From NCBI GenBank assembly GCA_964493695.1, contig CAZBPG010000007.1, positions 5,996-69,995 of the forward strand: a stretch of 64,000 nt of DNA. Direction: 5' to 3'. The notes below the pieces were generated by a model, which was not told where the DNA came from, made no database searches, and saw nothing but the letters and a program-made list of their open reading frames with translations. Below, piece after piece: positions 1 to 9,168 of the stretch. Position 1 is the stretch's first letter. Every line of letters begins with the position of its first letter. Source of the DNA: Bog-950 sp964493695 (GTDB taxonomy: Bacteria; Bacteroidota; Bacteroidia; Chitinophagales; LD1). The position numbers and the translations under genes were made by a program.

Positions 1-1437
1 GAGCCCTGTCAAACAGAAGAAGGAACTTCGATTGCCATGAAGAACCTCTTTTTCAATGTTCCGGCAAGAAGAAATTTTTTGAAAAGCGATACGGTGGAGT
101 TGAAAAATATTATTGAAGAATTTCAGCGCATCGCTTTGGCGCATCCTAAAATCGGCTTTCAGCTTTTTAATAACGATTACGAGATGTATCATTTGAAGAC
201 AGGGAACCTGAAACAGAGAATTGTCGCCTTGTTCGGAGATAATTATGCTGAGAAGATTGTACCGGTGGAAGAAAAAAGCTACGCGCTTCATGTCTACGGC
301 TTTACCGGCAAGCCGGAGTTTTCGAAGAAGACAAGAGGCGAGCAATTCATTTATGTAAACAACCGCTTTATCAAATCGCCTTATTTGAACCATGCGGTTT
401 CGATGGCGTTTGAACAGATGATTCCGCAAGGCAGTCATCCGTTTTATGTTTTGTTCTTAGATATTGATCCTTCGAAAATTGACATCAACGTTCATCCTGC
501 TAAATACGAAATCAAGTTTGAGGACGAGAAACTGGTTTACACATTTGTGAATCTTGGAATAAAACATGCATTGGGCGCTTACAGCGTTTCTCCCACTTTA
601 GATTTTAATCAGGAGCACCATTTGAACAACAACGATACGTTTACCCAACAGCCGCGCACCTGGCTGGAGATTACCCAACAGGCTACGTCAACAAGAGATG
701 CAAAAAAGTATGCGCCACCCAGTAATTTTCAATCGCTTAATAAACGGGAAGAAAATAATTTAAAGAATTGGGAACATGCGTTTGATACAGTAAGCAGTAG
801 TAACCAGCCGGAAATCAGAAATCAGAAATCAGAAATCAGAAGTTCGGCAGAGCATGACGTTTATAAAGAAGCGGTGCCACCACACCAAATTCAAAACAGG
901 TACATCGTTTCGCAAATTAAGAGCGGATTTATTTTGATTGACCAGCAAGCAGCACATGAGCGGATTATGTTCGAGCGGTTTTTAAAATTGCTCGATAGAA
1001 ACCGAAATGAAAGCCAGCGGCAATTGTTTCCGCAGAACTTAGATTTGAATGCAATGGACACTCAGATTCTTTTGCAGATTCTTCCGGAGATAAACAATCT
1101 AGGTTTCGATATTCAGGAGTTTGGCAAGAACAGTTTTGTCATTCATGGGTTTCCTGCTGATATTTTACAGGGTGATGAAAAGAAAATGATTGAAGAGTTG
1201 ATAGAACAGTTCAAGATGAATTCGCAGGTAACCAAACTTTCTAAACGCGAAACACTGGCGAAATCATTAGCACATAGCTCCAGCATTAAGGCGGGCAAAA
1301 AGCTGTCTGTAGAGGAAATGAAAACCTTGATAGATGAATTGTTCGCCTGCGAAAATGCTTTTACTGCTCCCAATGGCAGATTTACTTTTATAACACTTAA
1401 TAACGATGAATTAGAAAAGCGGTTCGAGAACAAATAA
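1..1437 (+). CDS. mutL: DNA mismatch repair protein MutL, 5' end cut by the window
   Basis: MutL links mismatch recognition by MutS to strand removal. The reading frame is open from base 1, so an ATG at 37 is internal; 478 codons are visible. The end of the N-terminal GHKL ATPase/transducer domain is seen (FFNVPARRNFL, visible residues 18-28, and INVHPAKYEIKF, about 163-174), then a variable linker, then the C-terminal dimerisation domain. The endonuclease motif DQHA(X)2E(X)4E appears as DQQAAHERIMFE (314-325), with Gln for His. The usual ACR-type Cys is absent (AHSSSIKAG) and the CPHGRP-type motif reads APNGRF (456-461), so nicking activity is uncertain. The linker DNA holds four 7-bp repeats (811-838). 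A rhomboid gene follows after 45 bp on the same strand. Confidence 0.96.
   Translation, partial: EPCQTEEGTSIAMKNLFFNVPARRNFLKSDTVELKNIIEEFQRIALAHPKIGFQLFNNDYEMYHLKTGNLKQRIVALFGDNYAEKIVPVEEKSYALHVYGFTGKPEFSKKTRGEQFIYVNNRFIKSPYLNHAVSMAFEQMIPQGSHPFYVLFLDIDPSKIDINVHPAKYEIKFEDEKLVYTFVNLGIKHALGAYSVSPTLDFNQEHHLNNNDTFTQQPRTWLEITQQATSTRDAKKYAPPSNFQSLNKREENNLKNWEHAFDTVSSSNQPEIRNQKSEIRSSAEHDVYKEAVPPHQIQNRYIVSQIKSGFILIDQQAAHERIMFERFLKLLDRNRNESQRQLFPQNLDLNAMDTQILLQILPEINNLGFDIQEFGKNSFVIHGFPADILQGDEKKMIEELIEQFKMNSQVTKLSKRETLAKSLAHSSSIKAGKKLSVEEMKTLIDELFACENAFTAPNGRFTFITLNNDELEKRFENK
811..838 (+). repeat. 7-bp tandem repeat (GAAATCA x4) inside mutL
   Basis: Four exact copies of GAAATCA lie end to end in the linker between the ATPase and C-terminal domains. 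The unit is not a multiple of three, so loss or gain of one unit would shift the frame and remove the C-terminal domain. Seen directly; slippage is inferred. Confidence 0.9.
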
Positions 1438-1482
1438 TTCTTGCACTCATCCGTTTCATACCTCAAATACATTTATCTCCGC

Positions 1483-2154
1483 ATGTTCAATAATATAAAT
1501 ACAAGAAGCGTAACCTTCAATCTCATAGCCATTAATGTTTTGATGTTTATTATCACGTTGCTGGTTGGCGAAAAAATGTATGAATTGTTTGCGCTCTTTT
1601 ATCCCGCCAGTCCGTTGTTTAAGCCGATGCAACTTATCTCACACATGTTCATGCACGGAGGGTTGGCGCATCTTTTCTTCAACATGTTTGCGCTTTTTAT
1701 GTTCGGCACTGTCTTAGAACAGGTGTGGGGAGCGAAACGTTTTTTGCTTTTTTACTTTATAACCGGATTGGGAGCAATGTTACTGCACACCTGTGTGCAG
1801 GCGTGGATACTTCACAACTACACCGGTTCGTTTGCGCCATCCATTGAGCTGTTGAACGAATTTCAGGAGGCAGCGGCCACGTATGTAACGCCTACGGTAG
1901 GAGCGTCCGGTGCCATCTTCGGCATTCTGATAGCCTTCGGAACATTGTTCCCGAACACAGAATTGTATTTGATGTTTATACCGGTGCCGGTAAAAGCAAA
2001 ATACTTTGTAACCATATATGTGGTTATAGAATTGTATCAGGGAATGGCCATGAATCCGGGAGACAACGTAGCGCACTTTGCCCACTTAGGCGGTGCATTA
2101 TTCGGATTTCTATTGGTAAAACTCTGGAACAAAAACCGAAATACTTTCTATTAA
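1483..2154 (+). CDS. Rhomboid family intramembrane serine protease
   Basis: Integral membrane serine protease (family S54) of 223 residues. The catalytic pair is visible: Ser142 in VGASGAIFG and His201 in AHFAHLGGA, plus the early HMFMHGGLAHLFFN segment typical of Bacteroidota rhomboids. About six hydrophobic segments can be read. I chose ATG 1483; the frame opens 14 codons earlier at a TTG with no sign of conservation. It lies 45 bp after mutL and its stop overlaps the convergent deacetylase stop by 4 bp. The substrate is unknown. Confidence 0.92.
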   Translation: MFNNINTRSVTFNLIAINVLMFIITLLVGEKMYELFALFYPASPLFKPMQLISHMFMHGGLAHLFFNMFALFMFGTVLEQVWGAKRFLLFYFITGLGAMLLHTCVQAWILHNYTGSFAPSIELLNEFQEAAATYVTPTVGASGAIFGILIAFGTLFPNTELYLMFIPVPVKAKYFVTIYVVIELYQGMAMNPGDNVAHFAHLGGALFGFLLVKLWNKNRNTFY

Positions 2155-3038
2155 TACTCTTTGCTTTTATACGGAATCTTCTTCAGCGATTCGAAGAGTG
2201 TTTTGCATTTTTCCTCTCCGCTTGCATCGTTCATGGCAAATAACCAGTAGATTTCGTAATCGCCACCGTTCATCGCAAGTTGCATAGTTCCCTGCGATTT
2301 GTGTTCCGCAATTTCCCAGTTCACAATTATCTTATAGGTAAGTTTATTCTTATAGCCAAATCCAACAGTTTTGTCGAACAGATAAACTGCATCCTTACCG
2401 ACTACTTTGGTTTCGGTATAATCTTTCAATTGCTGAAATTGAAAGGTGTCTTTCAAATTGGAAACAGAAACACCCAGCACAACCGGTCGCTGATTTTGTG
2501 GCAACGATTGAACGGTTCGCAAGGCAAGAAGTGTTGCGGCTTTATGATGCGCATGAGTTTCGGGAACCGGTAATAAGCAAAACAAAAAATCGTATTTCGT
2601 AGTTGTCATAACTTCCGTCAGACGCGTAGTTACCCAAGGCACATTCCAGGTAGTGTCAAGTGGCTCGCGTTCGTCCAAACCATAGTGCGCATCCTTTTGG
2701 TCAAGAAAGAAGATGTTGTTCGTGCCGATAATCTTTCCGGCATTGATTAGTTCCTGTTTGCGAATGCGCGGCAAATTTTCTCTGCCAATTTTTTCATCGG
2801 TTAGCTCCAGGCCGTAATAAGCCTCTGCCAACGTGGAATATTTGTAGCCGCCTTCTCCATTAGTAATAACACACTGGTCAACCGTGCCGTTTAATTCGTG
2901 TGTAATTTTATAAATGGTGGCAGCCATAGCCGTTTCATCATCGGGGTGCGCGGTTACCACTAAAACTTTGGGACCCGTCTTCTGCGCTTCTGTTTGAATA
3001 GATAACGCAAGCAACGAAAGGAGAAAAACATTTTTCAT
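2151..3038 (-). CDS. PIG-L/LmbE family deacetylase, secreted
   Basis: 295 residues with an N-terminal signal peptide (MKNVFLLSLLALSIQTEAQ). The zinc-binding motif AHPDDE near residues 31-36 and a later HAHH cluster (near 162-165) mark the LmbE/PIG-L fold of metal-dependent N-acetylglucosaminyl-type deacetylases. With a signal peptide it should act in the periplasm or outside, on an unknown amidated or N-acetylated sugar. It is divergent from the permease at 3070 with only 31 bp between them, so the two must share a compact promoter region. Confidence 0.88.
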   Translation of the reverse strand: MKNVFLLSLLALSIQTEAQKTGPKVLVVTAHPDDETAMAATIYKITHELNGTVDQCVITNGEGGYKYSTLAEAYYGLELTDEKIGRENLPRIRKQELINAGKIIGTNNIFFLDQKDAHYGLDEREPLDTTWNVPWVTTRLTEVMTTTKYDFLFCLLPVPETHAHHKAATLLALRTVQSLPQNQRPVVLGVSVSNLKDTFQFQQLKDYTETKVVGKDAVYLFDKTVGFGYKNKLTYKIIVNWEIAEHKSQGTMQLAMNGGDYEIYWLFAMNDASGEEKCKTLFESLKKIPYKSKEY

Positions 3039-3069
3039 ATCGTAAACTTAGCAATCATAAATTCACTTT

Positions 3070-4383
3070 GTGAACAGGCTCATACGCGGATTAAGTTTAC
3101 GACAAGCCGTTGCTATAAACACTATTGACATGGTGGGCATTGGTCCGTTCATTACCATTCCATTTATCATTGGAGCCATGAATGGCCCGCAGTGTATTCT
3201 GGCATGGGTGCTGGGTGCGGTGCTTTCTTTTGCCGATGGCTCTGTTTGGGCAGAACTTGGCGCTAAATGGCCCGAAGCCGGAGGCAGCTACTCCTTTCTG
3301 CAAAACCTTTACGGCAAGAAAAAATGCGGAAGACTACTTTCATTCCTTTACATCTGGCAAACAATTATTCAGGCACCATTGGTGGTAGCATCAGGTGCTA
3401 TTGGTTTTTCGCAGTATCTCACTTTCTTAATTCCGCTTACAACCATTGAGCAAAAAATTGTTTCCGGTGCATTGGTTATTCTTATCACCATTCTACTCTA
3501 CCGAAAGATTACCGACATCGGAAAAATTTCCGTGTTCATGGGGATGATAGTTGCCGGCACAATTCTATGGTTGATTTTAAGCGCTGTTCCGAATTTCAAT
3601 TCATCGCTTGCATTTACTTATTCGAAAGATGCTTTTGACCTTACACCTGTTTTCTTTTTGGGATTGGGCCAGGCAAGTATTAAAACGGTTTATTCTTTTC
3701 TCGGCTACTATAACGTGTGTCATTTAGGCGGAGAGATTAAAGAACCGGAGCGCAATATTCCGCGCAGTATTTTTATTTCAATCGCCATCATTGCCGTACT
3801 GTATTTACTGATGCAGATTTCTGTGCTTGGAATTATTCCCTGGCAGGAGGCAAAAGACTCTCCGTTTATTGTCAGTTTATATTTCGAAAAAATTTACGGA
3901 CATACCATTGCGCTGGTGGCAACAGCTTTGGTTCTTTTCATAGCTATTACCTCTCTGTTTGCTGTCTTGCTTGGTTATTCGCGAGTGCCTTATGCTGCAG
4001 CAGTAGATGGAAATTTCTTTTCTGTGTTCGGTAAACTGCATCCAACCAAGCACTTTCCGCATGTTTCATTATTGATTCTTGCCGGAGTAGCTTTTGTTTT
4101 CAGTTTGCTGTTTAAAATGAAGGAGGTCATCACTGCCATTATCGTGATGCGGATTATCGTTCAGTTTCTGGGGCAAAGCATAGGTATTCTTCTCTATCAC
4201 AAAAAGCACAACAATGAAAAATTTCCTTTCCGCATGTGGCTTTATCCCTTACCCGCATTTGTTGGAATTATAGTGTGGCTTTTCATTTTCTTTTCTGCCG
4301 ATTGGTTTTACATAACTGGTGCAATAGGCGTAATAGCATTGGGTTGTTTGGTTTATTGGCTGAAAGAAAAACGAACTGCTTAG
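3070..4383 (+). CDS. APC superfamily amino acid permease
   Basis: 437 residues, about 12 hydrophobic segments. The N-terminus LRQAVAINTIDMVGIGPFI is the typical first helix of APC amino acid/polyamine-organocation transporters, with the unwound Gly-rich turn. Start is GTG at 3070; the next in-frame ATG (3130) would remove helix 1, so GTG is preferred. The C-terminal part has YHKKHNNEKFPFRMWLYPLP, a loop often seen in APC proteins. Substrate cannot be told. The thr operon starts 82 bp downstream. Confidence 0.9.
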   Translation: MNRLIRGLSLRQAVAINTIDMVGIGPFITIPFIIGAMNGPQCILAWVLGAVLSFADGSVWAELGAKWPEAGGSYSFLQNLYGKKKCGRLLSFLYIWQTIIQAPLVVASGAIGFSQYLTFLIPLTTIEQKIVSGALVILITILLYRKITDIGKISVFMGMIVAGTILWLILSAVPNFNSSLAFTYSKDAFDLTPVFFLGLGQASIKTVYSFLGYYNVCHLGGEIKEPERNIPRSIFISIAIIAVLYLLMQISVLGIIPWQEAKDSPFIVSLYFEKIYGHTIALVATALVLFIAITSLFAVLLGYSRVPYAAAVDGNFFSVFGKLHPTKHFPHVSLLILAGVAFVFSLLFKMKEVITAIIVMRIIVQFLGQSIGILLYHKKHNNEKFPFRMWLYPLPAFVGIIVWLFIFFSADWFYITGAIGVIALGCLVYWLKEKRTA

Positions 4384-4465
4384 TGTCCATTTTGGGTTTG
4401 TGTTGTTTAAAAACTCGCTCACATTCCATCTTAAAGCATTGGATATTCGCCCAAAAGAAAAGCAG

Positions 4466-6904
4466 ATGCAGGTTTTAAAGTTCGGAGGCACGTCCGTTGC
4501 CAATGCAGAAAATATTTCGAAGACCATCGCCATAGTGCAGAAAGCCCTTACAAAAGGAAAAACTATGGTGGTTGTTTCCGCCTTGGGCGGAACAACCGAT
4601 ATGTTGATTGATGCGGGAAAATCAGCCGCTGGCGGAAATGAATCTTATAAAGAAAAGTTAAACGCAATTGAACAACGCCATCTGCAAACGGTAAAAGATT
4701 TAATACCGGTGGCGATTCAAAGCGCTATTCTGAGTGAAGTAAAAAAACAAGGCAACGAACTCGAAGCTATCTGTGAAGGAATTTTTCTGCTGCGCGAATT
4801 ATCTAACCGTACCCTTGACCGGATTGTAAGCTTTGGCGAGCTGCTTTCGTCTATCATCATTTCGCACAAGTTGAAATCTCTCGATATTAAGCACGAGTGG
4901 AAAGATTCGCGCGAGTTGATTGAAACAAATTCCAATTACACTTTTGCCGCGGTGAACTTTGATGCCACCAATAAAAAGATTAAAGCGTTTGTAAAGGAAA
5001 AACCTTCTTCGCTTTATTTGTTTCCGGGTTTTATTGCAAGCAATGCAGAAGGCATTACTACTACGCTCGGCCGTGGCGGTTCAGATTATACTGCTGCAAT
5101 TTTAGCAGCAGCAGTTAAAGCCAATATGTTGGAAATTTGGACCGATGTGAGCGGCATGATGACGGCTGACCCGCGCCTGGTGCAAAATGTAAAAGTTATT
5201 CCGCGCATCTCATACCAGGAAGCAATGGAGCTTTCGCATTTTGGTGCAAAGGTTATTTATCCGCCAACCATTCAACCGGTGATGAGCTTGGGAATACCGC
5301 TGTGGATTAAAAACACATTTGCTCCGGATGACGAAGGAACACTGATTGAAAATAAGACAGAGGCAAACCAAAACGTGGTATGCGGTATTTCGAGCATCGG
5401 TAAAGTTTCAATGTTATTGCTGGAAGGCAGCGGCATGATTGGCATTCCGGGATTTTCGAAACGACTGTTCGGTGCTCTTTCGAAAGAAAAGATAAATGTG
5501 ATTTTGATTACCCAGAGTTCATCGGAGCATTCTATCTGTGTGGCTATTGATGAGGCGAACGCAGCCAAAGCAAAAGCAGCGGTTGATGGAGAATTCGAAT
5601 TCGAAATCGAAACGGGAAAACTGGAGCCGTTAAACGTTGAAAATTCGCTGGCTATTGTTGCGTTGGTTGGCGATAATATGAGAAATCATCCCGGCATAAG
5701 CGGGAGAATGTTTAGCGCCTTAGGAAAGAATGGAGTAAACATCCGCGCAATTGCGCAAGGCTCTTCTGAAAAAAATATTTCTGCCGTTATCACTTCACCG
5801 GATGTGAAGAAGGCGATCAACGTATTGCACGAAGAATTTTTTGAAACTGCTTACAAACAGATAAATCTTTTTATTGCCGGAGCAGGAAATGTAGGTAAGC
5901 GTTTAATTGAACAATTGAAACAACAACAGGAATATTTGCAAACACATTTGCGTCTGAACTTTCGCGTAGCGGCTATTGCCAATAGCAGACAGGTGGCACT
6001 AAACGAAGAAGGAATTGACTTGAGCAATTGGGAAACCGAACTGAAGAAGGCAGCGCCCATGAAATTAAATGAACTGGTGAAATTTATTAGGGAAAAGAAT
6101 TTGCGCAATTCTGTTTTTGTAGATGTCACCGCCAATGAAGAGGTTTCAAAAACTTATGCCTCATTGTTACAAAGAAGTGTATCGGTGGTGGCGTGCAATA
6201 AAATTGCAGCATCTTCTTCTTTCAGCAATTATGAGCGGCTTAAAAGCACAGCGCGCGAATTCAACACTTCATTTCTCTTTGAAACCAATGTAGGTGCCGG
6301 ACTGCCCGTTATAGGCACACTGAACGACTTAATGAAAAGCGGTGATGAAGTACAAAAGATACAGGCAGTGCTTTCGGGCACCTTGAACTTTGTTTTTAAT
6401 AACTACAACGGAACAAAAACGTTTGCCAGTGTGGTAAAGCAGGCGCAAGATGAAGGCTACACCGAACCGGACCCGCGACTGGATTTAGGCGGAACAGATG
6501 TCATGCGCAAGATTTTGATTCTTGCGCGCGAAGCAGGAAACAAAATGGAGATGGGCGATATAGCAAACGATGTTTTTCTACCGGAAGAATGTATGCAAGG
6601 CGATGTGACGTCTTTCTACAAAACATTGGAGAAACACGAAGCGCATTTCAAAAAAATGTACGATGCTGCTGCGGCTAAGGATTGCAAGCTGAAGTTTGTT
6701 GCACAACTGGAAAACGGAAAAGCATCGGTGGGCTTGCAGCATATTGGCAAGGAACACGACCTGTATCATTTGTACGGCAAGGACAATGTAGTTTTGTTTT
6801 ATACCCGCAGGTATTCACAACAACCACTGGTGATAAAAGGTGCCGGAGCCGGTGCCGATGTAACTGCCTCAGGAGTGTTTGCCGATATTTTAAGAGCTGT
6901 TTGA
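4466..6904 (+). CDS. thrA: Bifunctional aspartate kinase / homoserine dehydrogenase
   Basis: 812 residues catalysing the first and third steps from aspartate to threonine. Order: aspartate kinase domain (MQVLKFGGTSVANAENI at the start; TTLGRGGSDYTA in the middle), two ACT-type regulatory segments (about 300-460), then homoserine dehydrogenase with the NAD(P)-binding turn FIAGAGNVGKRL and the catalytic-domain motif NVGAGLPVIGTLNDL. ATG 4466 fits the conserved KFGGTSV start; an upstream ATG-less extension of 22 codons is not supported. First gene of thrA-thrB-thrC; the stop is 2 bp before thrB. Feedback control by threonine through the ACT domains is expected from the family. Confidence 0.97.
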   Translation: MQVLKFGGTSVANAENISKTIAIVQKALTKGKTMVVVSALGGTTDMLIDAGKSAAGGNESYKEKLNAIEQRHLQTVKDLIPVAIQSAILSEVKKQGNELEAICEGIFLLRELSNRTLDRIVSFGELLSSIIISHKLKSLDIKHEWKDSRELIETNSNYTFAAVNFDATNKKIKAFVKEKPSSLYLFPGFIASNAEGITTTLGRGGSDYTAAILAAAVKANMLEIWTDVSGMMTADPRLVQNVKVIPRISYQEAMELSHFGAKVIYPPTIQPVMSLGIPLWIKNTFAPDDEGTLIENKTEANQNVVCGISSIGKVSMLLLEGSGMIGIPGFSKRLFGALSKEKINVILITQSSSEHSICVAIDEANAAKAKAAVDGEFEFEIETGKLEPLNVENSLAIVALVGDNMRNHPGISGRMFSALGKNGVNIRAIAQGSSEKNISAVITSPDVKKAINVLHEEFFETAYKQINLFIAGAGNVGKRLIEQLKQQQEYLQTHLRLNFRVAAIANSRQVALNEEGIDLSNWETELKKAAPMKLNELVKFIREKNLRNSVFVDVTANEEVSKTYASLLQRSVSVVACNKIAASSSFSNYERLKSTAREFNTSFLFETNVGAGLPVIGTLNDLMKSGDEVQKIQAVLSGTLNFVFNNYNGTKTFASVVKQAQDEGYTEPDPRLDLGGTDVMRKILILAREAGNKMEMGDIANDVFLPEECMQGDVTSFYKTLEKHEAHFKKMYDAAAAKDCKLKFVAQLENGKASVGLQHIGKEHDLYHLYGKDNVVLFYTRRYSQQPLVIKGAGAGADVTASGVFADILRAV

Positions 6905-6906
6905 TT

Positions 6907-7830
6907 ATGACACAAGTAACCGTTTTATCGCCTGCTACTGTTGCCAACATTGTTTGCGGTTTTGATGTGCTGGGTTTAGCCCTTAACGCGCCCAGCGATA
7001 AACTGGTAATGCGGCTACTTGATAAAAGAGAAATCCGCATTATAAATAAAGATAGCTACCATCTTCCGGTTGAACCGGAGAAAAATGTTTTTGGAGGAGC
7101 ATTGCTGGCCATGATACGCGAGGTGAATGAAGAAATAGGTTTTGAAATTGAAAGCACAAAAGTGATAAAGCCGGGAAGCGGCATTGGCTCAAGCGCGGCA
7201 AGTGCAGCCGGTGCGGTGGTGGGCGCGAATCATTTGCTCGGTAACCGGTTTGCCAAACAGGAACTTGTGCAGTTTGCTACTTATGGTGAACAGGTGGCAT
7301 CCGGTTCGCGGCATGCCGATAATATTGCCCCCTGTATTTACGGAGGCGTTACGCTTATCCGAAGTAACGAGCCGCTCGATATTATCCCGTTGAATTTTCC
7401 TCCTCTTTATGTAACGGTTATTCATCCACAAATTGAAGTGAAGACCAGTTACGCACGCGAAATTTTGCCTAAACAGGTTTCATTAAAAGATGCCGTTACG
7501 CAATGGGCCAATGTTGGCGGTTTGGTGGCGGGCTTTATGAAACAGGATTACGATTTAATTGGCCGCTCGCTGCAAGATGTTTTGATAGAACCCGTGCGCA
7601 GCAAACTCATTCCGGGTTTTGATGAGATAAAAAAGCTAAGCAAAGAAGCCGGTGCGCTGGGCGGAGGCATATCCGGTTCCGGTCCATCAGTGTTTATGTT
7701 GAGTAAAGACGAAGCAACAGCTAAAGCAGTTGAGCAGGCCATGCGCAGGGTTTATGAAAAAGTAGGAGTTGATTTTCATATTCATTTAACTACAGTGAAT
7801 TCACGCGGGGTGGAAGTTGTAAATTCTTAA
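6907..7830 (+). CDS. thrB: Homoserine kinase
   Basis: 307 residues, GHMP kinase family; phosphorylates homoserine with ATP. The glycine/serine-rich ATP loop PGSGIGSSAASAAGA sits near residue 88-102, and the C-terminal GGGISGSGPSVF loop is also present. Start ATG 6907 comes 2 bp after the thrA stop; longer upstream frames run inside thrA and are not real. Middle gene of the threonine operon, 5 bp before thrC, so translational coupling is likely. Confidence 0.96.
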   Translation: MTQVTVLSPATVANIVCGFDVLGLALNAPSDKLVMRLLDKREIRIINKDSYHLPVEPEKNVFGGALLAMIREVNEEIGFEIESTKVIKPGSGIGSSAASAAGAVVGANHLLGNRFAKQELVQFATYGEQVASGSRHADNIAPCIYGGVTLIRSNEPLDIIPLNFPPLYVTVIHPQIEVKTSYAREILPKQVSLKDAVTQWANVGGLVAGFMKQDYDLIGRSLQDVLIEPVRSKLIPGFDEIKKLSKEAGALGGGISGSGPSVFMLSKDEATAKAVEQAMRRVYEKVGVDFHIHLTTVNSRGVEVVNS

Positions 7831-7835
7831 CACAG

Positions 7836-9128
7836 ATGCTTTACCATAGCACCAGTAACAATTCAGAGAAGGCAGATTTCAGGGAAGCCACCATTCGCGG
7901 GCAGGCACCGGATAAAGGTTTGTATTTTCCCGACAGCATTCCGGTGTTATCGAAGGCGTTTCTTTCTTCTTTCAAACAAAAATCAAAAGCGCAGATTGCC
8001 TTTGAAGTTATTCGCCCTTATGTGGGCGATACAATTAATGAGCCGGATTTGTTTCAAATCTGTGAGCATACCGTCAGCTTTGATTTTCCGCTCGTAAAAG
8101 TTACAGATAACATTTCTTCTCTCGAGTTGTTTCACGGACCAACGCTGGCGTTTAAAGATGTGGGCGCCAGATTCATGAGCCGTTGCCTGGGTTATTTTTC
8201 TAAAACCAATCAACGCAGGGTAACGGTGTTAGTAGCTACCTCCGGTGATACAGGCAGCGCGGTGGCAAATGGTTTTCTCGGTGTAGAGGGGGTGGATGTG
8301 GTTATTCTTTATCCATCCCGGAAAGTGAGCAGGATTCAGGAATTGCAATTAACTACACTCGGGCGAAATATTACAGCACTTGAAGTGCAGGGCACTTTTG
8401 ATGACTGTCAGCAGATGGTGAAGCAGGCGTTTATGGATGCCGAACTGAACGAAAAGCATTTTCTCACTTCGGCTAACTCTATAAATGTAGCGCGCTGGCT
8501 GCCACAGCAGTTTTATTATTTCTACGCATTGCAGCAATGGGAACACGATGAACCATCGGTAGTGTGTGTGCCCAGCGGAAACTTCGGGAATATTTGTGCC
8601 GGTCTGCTGGCTGCGGCTTCCGGTTTACCGGTAAAGCATTTTGTGGCGGCCTGTAACAGCAACGATGTGTTTACCAAGTATCTTTCATCCGGTGAGTTGC
8701 ATTCACAACAGGCTATTGCTACTATTTCAAACGCAATGGATGTAGGAAACCCCAGCAATCTGGTTCGGTTGCTTGAGTTATTCGGTCACGATTATTCGCG
8801 CATCAAAAATTTTATCAGCAGTTATTCTGTCAGCGATAAAGAAACGGCTGAAACTATTTCCCGCGTTTACAAAGAGTATAACTACACGCTTGACCCGCAT
8901 GGTGCGGTAGCTTATGCAGCGATTGAAAGGTACCTTTCCGAAAACCAGCCTTCAAAAGGATTGTTTTTAGAAACTGCCCATCCGGTTAAGTTCAGCGAAG
9001 TGGTGGAAAGGGCAACCGGTTCGGTTGTTGAAGTTCCGGATTCTATGAAGCACCTTCTGCATCTGAAAAAGAAAAGCATACCGATAGAAGCAAAATATGA
9101 AGCGCTGAAGAGTTTTCTTTCGGCTTAG
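7836..9128 (+). CDS. thrC: Threonine synthase
   Basis: 430 residues; PLP enzyme converting O-phosphohomoserine to threonine. The PLP lysine lies in HGPTLAFKDVGARF (about residues 104-117), followed by the SGDTGSAVANGF phosphate loop and the VPSGNFGN motif, as in fold-type II threonine synthases. Last gene of thrABC; a perfect hairpin follows 5 bp after the stop (9134-9166). Confidence 0.96.
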   Translation: MLYHSTSNNSEKADFREATIRGQAPDKGLYFPDSIPVLSKAFLSSFKQKSKAQIAFEVIRPYVGDTINEPDLFQICEHTVSFDFPLVKVTDNISSLELFHGPTLAFKDVGARFMSRCLGYFSKTNQRRVTVLVATSGDTGSAVANGFLGVEGVDVVILYPSRKVSRIQELQLTTLGRNITALEVQGTFDDCQQMVKQAFMDAELNEKHFLTSANSINVARWLPQQFYYFYALQQWEHDEPSVVCVPSGNFGNICAGLLAAASGLPVKHFVAACNSNDVFTKYLSSGELHSQQAIATISNAMDVGNPSNLVRLLELFGHDYSRIKNFISSYSVSDKETAETISRVYKEYNYTLDPHGAVAYAAIERYLSENQPSKGLFLETAHPVKFSEVVERATGSVVEVPDSMKHLLHLKKKSIPIEAKYEALKSFLSA

Positions 9129-9133
9129 CTATT

Positions 9134-9166
9134 AAGTGTGCCACGGTTTTAAACCGTGGCACACTT
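9134..9166. terminator. Perfect 16-bp hairpin between convergent thrC and permease genes
   Basis: Arms of 16 bp (AAGTGTGCCACGGTTT and its complement) flank a single T. It sits between convergent stops and is likely a bidirectional terminator or stability hairpin. Its centre GGTTTTAAACC is the same as in other hairpins in this window (11447, 55261) whose outer arms differ. Confidence 0.75.
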
Positions 9167-9168
9167 AC

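Noticed and set aside
2280..2573. 97-residue frame opposite the PIG-L gene
   Set aside because: Antisense shadow of a well supported gene.
4384..4465. Leader peptide or riboswitch before thrA
   Set aside because: No Thr-rich short frame, no terminator-antiterminator pair and no known riboswitch core seen.
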